A stretch of 64,000 bases of DNA from Nostocoides sp039812405. GTDB lineage: Bacteria > Actinomycetota > Actinomycetes > Actinomycetales > Dermatophilaceae. Positions 42,584-50,613 of this stretch are shown piece by piece. Each line of letters starts with the position of its first letter. Within the stretch, counting starts at the first letter, position 1. The stretch covers positions 1-64,000 of the forward strand of contig JBDIAL010000001.1 in NCBI GenBank assembly GCA_039812405.1. The letters are read 5' to 3'. Below the pieces are notes generated by a model that did not search any database, had not been told where the DNA came from, and was given only the letters and a program-made list of their open reading frames with translations. The translations under genes were made by a program, and so were the position numbers.

Positions 42584-43707
42584 CCCCCACCCCGTCACCG
42601 GCCCCAGCCCCCGCCGCGGCCAGGGAGACGGCCCCGGCGCGGCTGCCGATCGTGGATCGGCTCCTGCCGGTCTGGATCGGCACCGCGATGGCCGCCGGGC
42701 TGCTGCTGGGCCGACTCGTCCCCGGCCTGGACCGGGTCCTCGCAGCAGTCCAGGTCGGTGGGGTCTCGCTGCCCATCGCGGCCGGGCTGCTGGTCATGAT
42801 GTACCCCGTCCTGGCCACGGTCCGCTACGACCGGCTCGACACCGTCACCGGCGACCGGCGCCTGCTGGCCGCCTCGCTGGTGCTGAACTGGCTGGTCGGG
42901 CCGGCGCTGATGTTCGCCCTCGCCTGGGTCCTGCTGCCCGACCTGCCCGCCTACCGCACCGGCCTGATCATCGTCGGCCTGGCCCGCTGCATCGCCATGG
43001 TCATCATCTGGAACGACCTGGCCTGCGGCGACCGGGAGGCCGCGGCCGTCCTGGTCGCCCTCAACTCCCTCTTCCAAGTCGTCGCCTTCGGAGTCCTGGG
43101 CTGGTTCTACCTGACCGTCCTACCCGGCTGGCTCGGCCTGCCCACCCAACAGCTGCAGGTGTCCGGGTGGGCTCTCGGCGGCTCCGTCCTGGTCTTCCTC
43201 GGCATCCCCCTGGGCGCCGGCTACGCCACCCGACGCACCGGCGAGCGCTTCAAGGGCCGCGCCTGGTACGAGCAGCGCTTCCTGCCCCTGCTCGGTCCGT
43301 TCGCACTGTACGGGCTGCTGTTCACCGTCCTCGTCCTCTTCGCCCTCCAAGGTCGCCAGATCACCGCCCACCCGGGCGACGTCGCCCGGATCGCGCTGCC
43401 GCTGCTGGGCTACTTCATCCTCATGTGGGGCAGCGGCTATGCCCTCGGCCACACCCTGCGGCTGGGCTACCCCCGCACCACGACCCTGGCGTTCACCGCC
43501 GCCGGAAACAACTTCGAGCTGGCCATCGCCGTCGCCATCGCCACCTTCGGCGTCGCCTCCGGACAGGCCCTCGCCGGCGTCGTCGGTCCCCTCATCGAGG
43601 TCCCCGCCCTGCTCGCCCTCGTCTATGCCGCCCGTGCCCTCCGCGGCCGGCTCCACCCACGCGAATCCCACCATCCCTCCCCGTTCCACCCACAGGAGAC
43701 ACGGTGA
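42580..43707 (+). CDS. acr3: ACR3-family arsenite efflux permease
   Basis: 375 residues with ten membrane segments. The family blocks VMMYPVLATVRYD, VGPALMFALAW, GLARCIAMVIIWNDLACGD (with the essential Cys) and TAAGNNFELAIAVAIATFG are present. It expels As(III) using the proton-motive force. The GTG start lies inside the arsM stop (GTGA), and its own stop overlaps the arsC start in the same way. Confidence 0.96.
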   Translation: MTPTPSPAPAPAAARETAPARLPIVDRLLPVWIGTAMAAGLLLGRLVPGLDRVLAAVQVGGVSLPIAAGLLVMMYPVLATVRYDRLDTVTGDRRLLAASLVLNWLVGPALMFALAWVLLPDLPAYRTGLIIVGLARCIAMVIIWNDLACGDREAAAVLVALNSLFQVVAFGVLGWFYLTVLPGWLGLPTQQLQVSGWALGGSVLVFLGIPLGAGYATRRTGERFKGRAWYEQRFLPLLGPFALYGLLFTVLVLFALQGRQITAHPGDVARIALPLLGYFILMWGSGYALGHTLRLGYPRTTTLAFTAAGNNFELAIAVAIATFGVASGQALAGVVGPLIEVPALLALVYAARALRGRLHPRESHHPSPFHPQETR

Positions 43708-44174
43708 CCACCACCCCGCCCTCGGTGCTGTTCGTCTGCGTCAAGAACGCCGGCAAGTCCCAGCTGGCCGCCGCCCTGACCCGCCGCCGCGCCGGCGACG
43801 CCGTCCGCGTCCACTCGGCCGGAACCCACCCCGGCACCACCCTCAACCTCGAATCCGTCGCCGCCCTCGAAGAAGTCGGCGCCACCCTCGACGGCGAACA
43901 CCCCAAGCCCATCGACCCCACCCTCCTCGACACCGCCGACCGCGTCATCATCCTCGGCACCGACGCCGTGCTCCCCCGAACCGGCCTCGCCCCCGTCCAA
44001 CGGTGGGACACCGACGAGCCCTCCCTGCGCGGCATCACCGGCATACCCCGGATGCGACTCATCCGCGACGAGATCGACGCCCACGTCACCGTGCTCCTCC
44101 GCGAGCTCCTCCCGGGCCCCGTGCCCACGCCCGATGCCGGAAGACCTGATCGGTCGGTGCCGCGACGGCGGTGA
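43704..44174 (+). CDS. arsC: Arsenate reductase, low-molecular-weight phosphatase type
   Basis: 156 residues. The P-loop CVKNAGKS replaces the usual C-x5-R Arg by Lys, as in the mycothiol-dependent arsenate transferases of Corynebacterium. HSAGTHPG, GEHPKPIDPTLLDTADRVI and the C-terminal D-x-P-like WDTDEPSLRGI are also present. It would reduce As(V) to As(III) for export or methylation; use of mycothiol is inferred. GTG start in GTGA overlap with acr3. The last ~20 residues are Pro/Arg rich. Confidence 0.93.
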   Translation: MTTTPPSVLFVCVKNAGKSQLAAALTRRRAGDAVRVHSAGTHPGTTLNLESVAALEEVGATLDGEHPKPIDPTLLDTADRVIILGTDAVLPRTGLAPVQRWDTDEPSLRGITGIPRMRLIRDEIDAHVTVLLRELLPGPVPTPDAGRPDRSVPRRR

Positions 44175-44181
44175 CTCCGTC

Positions 44182-44352
44182 CTAGCGCTTGCTCCAGTTC
44201 GCGATGAGCCCGATGATGCCCAGGACTGCACAGATGAGCACGAACGTCGCCATTCCTCGGGACGTCCCGTCGCAGCTGATCGACTGCGAGCCACCTGGTT
44301 GCAGACTCTGGTGGCAGATCACCGGGGGCACCCCGAGCGCAAGGTTCGTCAT
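44182..44352 (-). CDS. Small single-span membrane protein (56 aa)
   Basis: A 56-codon frame with a good GGGAGG ribosome site before ATG 44352. The N-terminal half is polar with two Cys (VICHQS, SISCDG), and the C-terminal half is one transmembrane helix (MATFVLICAVLGIIGLIANWSKR region) ending in basic residues. No family is recognised. It converges with arsC, 7 bp away. The case rests on the ribosome site and the helix. Confidence 0.5.
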   Translation of the reverse strand: MTNLALGVPPVICHQSLQPGGSQSISCDGTSRGMATFVLICAVLGIIGLIANWSKR

Positions 44353-44673
44353 CGATCCCTCCCAACTGCCCACGGCGTGTCGACGCCCGTGGGCGACCGT
44401 GTCCCCTTCGGTTCCGGGGACAGGTCCGCACCCGCTGAGCCAGACCGGGTGCTCAGCCTGTCCTCCACTATGACGCCGAGGCCCGCACCGCGCGATACGC
44501 ATACCTGCGTAGCTGTGCAACGCCAGATCGCACTCGACGCACAGCGCGGCACCGATCGCAGGGCATCCCTCCACCCGACCCGCGATGGGAGTGGGACAAC
44601 CGGGCACACCCGGACGCACCGAGGCACACCAGGGTCCTGTCGGGCTCGCGCTGTGGCACGTGGCTGGCACGAT
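44353..44673. other. 321-bp gap upstream of TetR gene; holds a palindrome
   Basis: The only structured site is TACGCA-TACC-TGCGTA (44496-44511), a perfect 6-bp dyad. It may be a regulator site for the TetR gene at 44674 or the small membrane gene. No other gene or RNA is seen. Confidence 0.4.
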
Positions 44674-45510
44674 ATGGCTGTGCCGCGTCGTGGACCTCAG
44701 GCCGAAGCCGGGCCGCCCGCTGCCCGAGCGGGTCGTCGCGGCCGTGGCCTGTCGAAGTCCAGGATCGCGCAGACCGCCTTGGAGCTGATCGACGAGCAGG
44801 GCATCGGAGCGGCGTCGATGCGCTCGATCGCGGGACGTCTGCAGGTGGAGGCGATGTCGCTCTACAAGCACTTCCGCACCCGCGACGACCTGCTGGACGC
44901 CGTGGTCGACCTCATCGTCGACGAGCTCGATCGCGACCCGCAGGTGCTGCGCACCGCCGAGAACGGCTGGCGGGACTACCTGACTCGCCTGGCCTACGGG
45001 GTGCGCCGTTATGCGCTGGCGCACCCTCACGCCTTTCCCCTCGTGGCGACCCGGCCCGCCGGGGCGCCATGGGTGAACCCACCGCTGCGGTCGCTGACCT
45101 GGATCGAGAACCTGCTCGCCACGCTGGCCGGTGAGGGCTTCGACGAGGATCAGCTGCTGTTCGCCTATCGCTCGTTCAACAGCTTCCTGCTCGGCTACCT
45201 GCTGATGGAGACCGGCGCGAGGACCTTGGGTGACCCGCAGCACGGTGACGGCTCGTTCAGCCCTGATGGGGCAGCCGATCCGGAGCCGGTCCCCGGCGGG
45301 TTGAGCCCGACCCGGACCGAGGAGCAGACCGAGGCGATCGCCGCCGCCGACACCCCCGGTGAGCTGCTCGACCCGCAGGACGACATCGACCCGGGCGAGT
45401 TCCCGGTGATCCATCGGCTGGCGCGCCAGCTCGCGCAGGAACGCTACGGCGAGGAGTTCGACCGGGCCTTGACCGACATGCTCGACCGCATCGCCATCCA
45501 CCTGACCTGA
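44674..45510 (+). CDS. TetR-family transcriptional regulator
   Basis: 278 residues. A basic, Ala/Pro/Arg-rich start (about 1-28) precedes the helix-turn-helix (SKSRIAQTALELIDEQGIGAASMRSIAGRLQVEAMSLYKHF region, about 28-75). The C-terminal part is the TetR_C type with WVNPPLRSLTWIENLLATLAGEGF and an acidic insert (about 185-235). No Shine-Dalgarno sequence is seen before ATG 44674, so the start may be leaderless or downstream. An 11-bp-arm palindrome directly follows the gene, in front of csbD, and is the likely operator. Confidence 0.88.
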   Translation: MAVPRRGPQAEAGPPAARAGRRGRGLSKSRIAQTALELIDEQGIGAASMRSIAGRLQVEAMSLYKHFRTRDDLLDAVVDLIVDELDRDPQVLRTAENGWRDYLTRLAYGVRRYALAHPHAFPLVATRPAGAPWVNPPLRSLTWIENLLATLAGEGFDEDQLLFAYRSFNSFLLGYLLMETGARTLGDPQHGDGSFSPDGAADPEPVPGGLSPTRTEEQTEAIAAADTPGELLDPQDDIDPGEFPVIHRLARQLAQERYGEEFDRALTDMLDRIAIHLT

Positions 45511-45512
45511 CC

Positions 45513-45546
45513 TTACATCGTAAGCCAACTATGGTTTACGATGTAA
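45513..45546. promoter_or_regulatory. Probable TetR operator in front of the CsbD gene
   Basis: Perfect 11-bp arms TTACATCGTAA (45513-45523) and TTACGATGTAA (45536-45546) with a 12-nt centre. Two half-sites of the form TTAC-nn-GTAA occur, one in each arm. AT-rich, 60 bp upstream of csbD. Confidence 0.8.
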
Positions 45547-45606
45547 GCTATCAGCCGGGTGCGACAGCAGCGTCGTACCCGGGAACAGGAAAGGGGTGCG
45601 CCAGTC

Positions 45607-45780
45607 ATGGGCATCATGGACAAGGCCAAGAACACCGCCGAGAAGGCGGCCGGCGAAGTCAAGGAAGCGGTCGGCAAGCACACCGACGACAAGGATCTGC
45701 AGGCCGAGGGCAAGAAGGACCAGGCCAGCGGCGACCTGAAGAACGCCGGCGAGAAGGTCAAGGACGCCTTCACGGACTAG
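45607..45780 (+). CDS. CsbD-family general stress protein
   Basis: 57 residues, highly charged and Lys/Asp/Glu/Ala-rich. MDKAKNTAEKAAGEVKEAVG, KHTDDKDLQAEGKKDQASG and DLKNAGEKVKDAF fit the CsbD fold, which forms helical bundles and is induced by general stress. ATG 45607 has AAAGGGG upstream. It is downstream of a perfect palindrome that probably places it under the adjacent TetR protein. Confidence 0.93.
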   Translation: MGIMDKAKNTAEKAAGEVKEAVGKHTDDKDLQAEGKKDQASGDLKNAGEKVKDAFTD

Positions 45781-45917
45781 GTGCTCGTCCCGGGCGCCGC
45801 GCAGCCGGCTCCGTCTCGGCTCGCGCGGTGGCCCGTGTCGGTTCGTGCCGCCGCCTGTCACCTACCCCCGCAGGTCACCGCGCCCATGCGAGGCCTGCCT
45901 CACGTTGGAGTGTTCTC

Positions 45918-46196
45918 ATGATTGGTCTGATCGTCAGTCTCATCGTCATCGGTCTTGTCGCCGGCGCCGTCGCCCGGCTGATCGTGCCCGGCAGGCAGGA
46001 CATCTCGATCCCGATGACCGTCCTGATCGGGGTCGTCGGCTCGTTCGTCGGCGGCTTTCTCGGCTACCTGATCTTCCACAAGGACGGCCAGGACGGCTTC
46101 TTCCAGCCCTCCGGGATCATCGGCTCGGTCATCGGAGCCGTCATCGTGCTGCTGATCTGGATCCGAGTCGGCGGACGCTCCACCATCCGCGGTTGA
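45918..46196 (+). CDS. GlsB/YeaQ/YmgE-family small membrane protein
   Basis: 92 residues with three hydrophobic segments (about 1-22, 28-50 and 62-85). GLVAGAVARLIVPGRQDISIPMT and GIIGSVIGAVIVLLIW are diagnostic of the transglycosylase-associated/GlsB family, linked to envelope and general stress. GGAG lies before ATG 45918. It probably shares the transcript starting at csbD. Confidence 0.92.
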   Translation: MIGLIVSLIVIGLVAGAVARLIVPGRQDISIPMTVLIGVVGSFVGGFLGYLIFHKDGQDGFFQPSGIIGSVIGAVIVLLIWIRVGGRSTIRG

Positions 46197-46253
46197 CCAC
46201 GCCCCCGAGCCCAGTCCACCCATCCCAGCCGTCGCGAAAGCCAGTGCACGTCC

Positions 46254-46745
46254 ATGACCGACCCCGCAGGAGCCCAGCCGCCCTACCCACCGCAGGAACC
46301 GGCGCCCCATCCGCCCCACCCGGGGCAGCCGGCGTCCGACCCCACTGGTGACAGCCCGCTGCCGCCGGCTGCGCCACCGAGCCCCGGTTCCTCCACGGCG
46401 CCCGAACCAGCTCCGGCCGAGACGACCGAGGGCGAGCCGACACCGGCCGGGCTGACCAAGACGGGCAAGGTCCGCACGACCCGGGTCTCGGCGTGGTGGA
46501 CCGGACTGATCATCGCCGCAGTCCTGCTGATCCTGCTGCTGATCTTCATCGCCCAGAACTCTCGGGACGTGACCGTGCACTATCTAGGCCTCCACGGGCA
46601 GGTGTCGCTGGCGATCGCGTTGCTGCTGTCAGCCGTCGCCGGAATCCTGTTGGTCGCGATACCCGGCACCGCCCGCATCCTGCAGCTGCGCCACGCGCTC
46701 AAACACAACGCCGGTGTCCGCTCCAGCCGACGTCGAAAGGCCTAG
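46254..46745 (+). CDS. LapA-domain (DUF1049) membrane protein
   Basis: 163 residues. The first ~75 are a disordered Pro/Ala/Ser tract. Then come two transmembrane segments (about 82-102 and 115-138) with the LapA signature FIAQNSRDVTVHYLGLHGQVSLAIALLLSAVAGIL, and a basic C-terminus. LapA/YciM-type proteins act in envelope assembly in E. coli; in actinobacteria the role is unknown. It follows GlsB in the same direction. Confidence 0.88.
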   Translation: MTDPAGAQPPYPPQEPAPHPPHPGQPASDPTGDSPLPPAAPPSPGSSTAPEPAPAETTEGEPTPAGLTKTGKVRTTRVSAWWTGLIIAAVLLILLLIFIAQNSRDVTVHYLGLHGQVSLAIALLLSAVAGILLVAIPGTARILQLRHALKHNAGVRSSRRRKA

Positions 46746-46870
46746 CCGAGGCCACTCGACGGACAGGCGCGGGTACAGTCTCGAGGACGACAGCGCTGGC
46801 ACCAGAGTGTGCGCAAGACGATGCGAGCAGGCTCGGGACAGGCCAGGCTCGACGGACCGGAGGCGACGGT

Positions 46871-47899
46871 ATGACCGAGCTGGTTGATGTCCACGCCCAT
46901 TTCCTGCCCGACTTCTACGTCGCGGCGATGCAGGATGCGGGGCATGTGGTTCCCGACGCCATGCCCGGGTGGCCGACCTGGAGCGTCGCATCTCACCTGG
47001 AGCTGATGGACGGGGCCGGGATCGACCGATCGGTCCTGTCGATCTCGTCCCCGGGCGTCCATACCGGTTCGGAGGCGAGCACAGTCGACCTGGCCCGCCG
47101 AGTGAACGACGAGGCCGCACGACTGTGCGGCGAGCATCCCGACCGATTCTCGTTCTTCGCGTGTCTTCCACTGCCCTACCTCGATTCCGGCCTGGCCGAG
47201 ATGGCGCGTGCCGTCGACGACCTCGGAGCCGTCGGCATCGTGCTGGAGACCAACATCGACGGCACCTACCTCGGCGAGGGACACCTCGATCCGGTGCTTG
47301 CCGAGCTCGACCGACGCGGCACGGTGCTCTTCGTCCATCCCACCGCTCCACCCGATGCCGAGCGGATCGGGTTGGGCATGCCTCTGCCGCTGATCGAGTT
47401 CTGGGCCGACACCACCCGCGCCGTGTCGCAGATGATGATGTCCGGGACACTGACCCGCTATGCGGACATCCAGGTCGTGGTGCCGCACTGCGGCGCCTTT
47501 CTCCCCCTCGAGGTCGACCGCCTCGACATGTTCGCCCATGCCTTGGGCGTCGGCGCAGGCACCGCGGGTCGGCCCAGCGAGCAGCTGGCGGCACTCTGGT
47601 TCGATCTCGCGGGCACCCCGATGCCGGTCCACGGCCCACTTCTGGCGGATCGAGTGGGCCCAGGCCGGCTCCTCTACGGCAGCGACCACTGCTTCACCCC
47701 CGCAGCAGCCGTCACGGCACAGGTCGCCGCCCTCGACGACCTCTGGCCCGCGGAGACCTACGGTCCGTGGCGCGACCTCGCCGCCGCGAACGCTGCACGC
47801 CTGTTCGGCGACCCCCGAAGCGATCCGGCCTCCACCCCCGTATCCCGACCACAACCGACATCGCTGGTGCGACAGGATTGGACCGGTACCCATGTCTGA
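46871..47899 (+). CDS. Amidohydrolase 2 family (ACMSD / resorcylate-decarboxylase type)
   Basis: 342 residues of TIM-barrel metal enzyme. The metal ligands are visible: His-x-His in DVHAHFLP, His in LFVHPTAPP, His in VVPHCGAFLP and Asp in YGSDHCF. Members decarboxylate or hydrolyse aromatic or ring-cleavage acids. ATG 46871 has GGAGG 8 nt upstream. It overlaps the next gene by 8 nt, so the two form an operon just upstream of the ring-cleavage genes. Confidence 0.9.
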   Translation: MTELVDVHAHFLPDFYVAAMQDAGHVVPDAMPGWPTWSVASHLELMDGAGIDRSVLSISSPGVHTGSEASTVDLARRVNDEAARLCGEHPDRFSFFACLPLPYLDSGLAEMARAVDDLGAVGIVLETNIDGTYLGEGHLDPVLAELDRRGTVLFVHPTAPPDAERIGLGMPLPLIEFWADTTRAVSQMMMSGTLTRYADIQVVVPHCGAFLPLEVDRLDMFAHALGVGAGTAGRPSEQLAALWFDLAGTPMPVHGPLLADRVGPGRLLYGSDHCFTPAAAVTAQVAALDDLWPAETYGPWRDLAAANAARLFGDPRSDPASTPVSRPQPTSLVRQDWTGTHV

Positions 47900-48764
47900 C
47901 ATGCATGCCTCCGACATCGACAGACGTCCCGTCGCAGTGATCGGCGCAGGGACCCTGGGGGCGCGTATCGCGCTCATGTTCGCGGCTGGCGGCAGTGACG
48001 TCCACATCGTCAACCGCTCGCGTGATCGCGCTCTGGAGGCGAAGGACTTCGTCGACCGACGATCTGACGCCGTACGCGCCGACCTGGCGCTGAGCGCCGA
48101 CGCCTGCGGCGAGGTGTCCGTCACGGCCTCCCTCGAGGAGGGGATCCCCGGCGCATGGCTCGTCATCGAGTCCGTGGCCGAGGACCTCGAGCTGAAGCGG
48201 CGGGTATTCGGGGACCTCGACCGACTCGCCGACCCCGACGCCGTTCTCGCCACCAACTCCTCGTCCTATGTCAGCAGTGAGCTGGTCTCGGCGGTGCGCG
48301 ATGCCAGCCGGCTCCTCAACCTCCACTTCCTGATGCCGCCACAGATCACCGTGGTCGAGCTGATGTCCTGTGGGCACACCGACCCTGCCGTCATGGGATC
48401 CCTGGCCGACAGACTCCCCTCCTTCGGGCTGCAACCCGTCCAGGTGGGCCGTGAGAGCGTCGGTCTGATCTTCAACCGCGTGTGGGCTGCGGTGAAGCGC
48501 GAGGTGCTGATGGTGCTCGAGGAGGGCGTCACCACCCCCGAAGAGTTCGACCGAGTGTGGATCGCCACCATCGGCCAGCCTCCCGGTCCCTGCCGTCTCA
48601 TGGATCAGGTGGGCCTGGATGTGGTCCTCGCCATCGAGGAGCACTATGCCGAGATCAGGCCTGGGCTGTCCGAGGCACCCCGCAGACTCCTTCGTGCCTA
48701 CGTCGACCGGGGCGCGCTGGGCGTGAAGACGGGCCGTGGGCTCTACGAAGACTACGGGGGGTGA
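47892..48764 (+). CDS. 3-hydroxyacyl-CoA dehydrogenase family protein
   Basis: 290 residues. The N-terminal Rossmann domain starts VAVIGAGTLGARIALMFAAGG. The catalytic His is in LLNLHFLMPP, with NSSSY before it. The C-terminal helical domain (about 190-285) ends RGALGVKTGRGLYEDY, as in 3-hydroxybutyryl-CoA dehydrogenases. It oxidises a 3-hydroxyacyl-CoA with NAD. The match is somewhat diverged, so a related hydroxyacid may be the substrate. Confidence 0.9.
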   Translation: MSDMHASDIDRRPVAVIGAGTLGARIALMFAAGGSDVHIVNRSRDRALEAKDFVDRRSDAVRADLALSADACGEVSVTASLEEGIPGAWLVIESVAEDLELKRRVFGDLDRLADPDAVLATNSSSYVSSELVSAVRDASRLLNLHFLMPPQITVVELMSCGHTDPAVMGSLADRLPSFGLQPVQVGRESVGLIFNRVWAAVKREVLMVLEEGVTTPEEFDRVWIATIGQPPGPCRLMDQVGLDVVLAIEEHYAEIRPGLSEAPRRLLRAYVDRGALGVKTGRGLYEDYGG

Positions 48765-48897
48765 GCGAGCCCGGTCGGACGGGCCATGACGCGGGCTTCG
48801 GCCGCCGCCGGGGCCGCTCAGTGGGGAGGACCGGAGTCGCGGGGCGGCACTCTCCTCCGACTCGTGCGATCGTCGCTGTGCCTCTCCACCGACCGGG

Positions 48898-49599
48898 TCA
48901 GCCGGCCGCCTCCTGGTCGGGCTCGTATGCGTGTCGTGGCTGGGTGGCGATGAGCAGTGCCGTCGTGGTTCGGATGTGCTTCTCGACGAGCTCCAGGCAC
49001 CCCGCCACGTCACGGCGGATCGCCGCGTCCGTGATGGCCCGATGCTCGCCGACGACGTCGCGGTCGGTCGTCCGGTAGGGGTCTCGGGTCCAGCAGCGAT
49101 AGACCTCAGAGATGGTTCGCAGCTGGGCAGCCGCCTCGTTGAGGTAGCGGTTGCCCGACCCCGACCAGAGAGCCTCGTGGAACAGCTGGTGGGCGTCGAT
49201 CCACGTCGGGTTCGTCGAGCCGTCCGGTCGGAGGATCGGCGTGCGGTCGAGGACATGATGGGCTGCGATGAGGCCGGTCTCCCAGGCCAGGTCACCCTGC
49301 GCGACGGCGCGCTCGCTGACGATGAGCTCCAAGGCGACCCGGGCCTCGGTCAGCTCCTCCAACTCGGCCACGGACACCGTCACGACCCGAAAGCCCAGCT
49401 GAGGCTCGGACGTCGCCAGCCCTTGCTCGACCAGCCGCGGCAGCACCTCACGCAGCACTCCCACGCTGACGTCGTACCGGCCGGTCAGCTCGGCGAACCC
49501 CAACCGTGCACCGGGCGCGAAGGCGCCGTTGAGGATGTCGGCGCGCACCCGCAGCAGAACCTCGCCGGCGCGAGTGGCACCCGGAGATCCTCGCCTCAT
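48898..49599 (-). CDS. GntR-family regulator, FadR/FCD subfamily
   Basis: 233 residues. The N-terminal winged helix (about 10-75, GARLGFAELTGRYDVSVGVLREVLPRLVEQGL) is followed by an FCD ligand domain with metal-binding Asp/His positions (IDAHQLFHEALW, EHRAITDAAI). These sense carboxylic acids. It is divergent from the fumarylacetoacetase-type operon, which it probably controls. ATG 49599 lacks a clear ribosome site; GTG one codon earlier is possible. Confidence 0.9.
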   Translation of the reverse strand: MRRGSPGATRAGEVLLRVRADILNGAFAPGARLGFAELTGRYDVSVGVLREVLPRLVEQGLATSEPQLGFRVVTVSVAELEELTEARVALELIVSERAVAQGDLAWETGLIAAHHVLDRTPILRPDGSTNPTWIDAHQLFHEALWSGSGNRYLNEAAAQLRTISEVYRCWTRDPYRTTDRDVVGEHRAITDAAIRRDVAGCLELVEKHIRTTTALLIATQPRHAYEPDQEAAG

Positions 49600-49641
49600 C
49601 ACGACGATTAGACCCCAACCAGAGCGGACACGCAACGAGGG

Positions 49642-49663
49642 GAATTTCGAATTCTTGTTGACA
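49642..49663 (+). promoter_or_regulatory. Promoter/operator region of the ring-cleavage operon
   Basis: The palindrome GAATTTCGAATTC (49642-49654) is followed by TTGACA (49658-49663). A -10 is not clear at the standard distance (TATAGG is too close). The palindrome is a candidate site for the divergent GntR protein. Confidence 0.5.
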
Positions 49664-49724
49664 TCTCGAATATAGGCATGATTGGCTACTCGAGCCCCAA
49701 ACATCGACAGGTTCGGAGGCTCAC

Positions 49725-50588
49725 GTGCGACTCGCCACCCTTCAGGGGCGCTCCCACCTCGTCGCGCCGGACGGCCAGCGTGCCGTCGACCTGAGCAGGC
49801 TCGGTGACGGCCGTTTCGGAGCCGACCCGCGTCGCGTCTACGACGAGTGGGGGGAGGTTCGGCGCTGTCTCGCCGATATCGACGTCGACTTCGACAGGCT
49901 CGGGGTCGAGGTGAGCCCGACCGACCTCCAGGCGCCGTCACCTGACCCGCGACAGGTCTTCGCGATCGGGCTCAACTACCGCGATCACGCGGACGAGTCC
50001 GGCCTCGACTACCCCGACGCACCCGTGGTCTTCACCAAGTTCCTCACCAGCTTCGCGGGACCCGAGACGACCCTGGCTCTCCCGAACCAGACGGTCGACT
50101 GGGAGGCCGAGCTCGTCGTCGTGATCGGCAGCCACGCCGTCCGGGTCGATGCCGACGAGGCCTGGTCCCACGTCGCCGGACTGACCGTGGGCCAGGACTA
50201 CTCCGACCGAACCCTGCAGCTGGCCGGGCCCGCTCCGCAGTTCTCCTTCGGCAAGTCGTGGCCCGGGTTCTCGCCGCAGGGCCCGTGGCTGGTGACTGCC
50301 GACGAGCTCGACGACCCGGACGACCTCGCCATCACGTGCACCCTCAACGGCGAGTCGATCCAGGACAGTCGCACGTCAGAGCTGATCTTCCCGGTCGCCG
50401 AGCTCGTCGCCCGGCTCTCGGCGGTGACGCCGCTGCTGCCCGGCGACGTGATCTTCACCGGCACCCCGGCCGGCGTGGGCGGCGGCCGGAAGCCGCCCCG
50501 CTTCCTCGCCCCCGGCGACGTGGTCGAGACGACCATCGAGGGTCTTGGAAGCCTCCGCCAGACCTGTATCGAGATGACCTGCCCCTGA
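49725..50588 (+). CDS. Fumarylacetoacetate hydrolase family protein
   Basis: 287 residues of FAH fold. The catalytic core has VFAIGLNYRDHADESG, the metal Glu pair in DWEAELVVVIG, GQDYSDR and SFGKSWPGFSPQGPW, with the C-terminal TGTPAGVGGGRKPPRFL. In meta-cleavage pathways such enzymes hydrolyse or decarboxylate the ring-opened product; acylpyruvase activity is also common. GTG 49725 follows GGAGG with 5-nt spacing. It is the first gene of the operon with the dioxygenase and hydroxylase. Confidence 0.93.
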   Translation: MRLATLQGRSHLVAPDGQRAVDLSRLGDGRFGADPRRVYDEWGEVRRCLADIDVDFDRLGVEVSPTDLQAPSPDPRQVFAIGLNYRDHADESGLDYPDAPVVFTKFLTSFAGPETTLALPNQTVDWEAELVVVIGSHAVRVDADEAWSHVAGLTVGQDYSDRTLQLAGPAPQFSFGKSWPGFSPQGPWLVTADELDDPDDLAITCTLNGESIQDSRTSELIFPVAELVARLSAVTPLLPGDVIFTGTPAGVGGGRKPPRFLAPGDVVETTIEGLGSLRQTCIEMTCP

Positions 50589-50613
50589 CCCCACCCCCCG
50601 AAAGGCGACGGCT

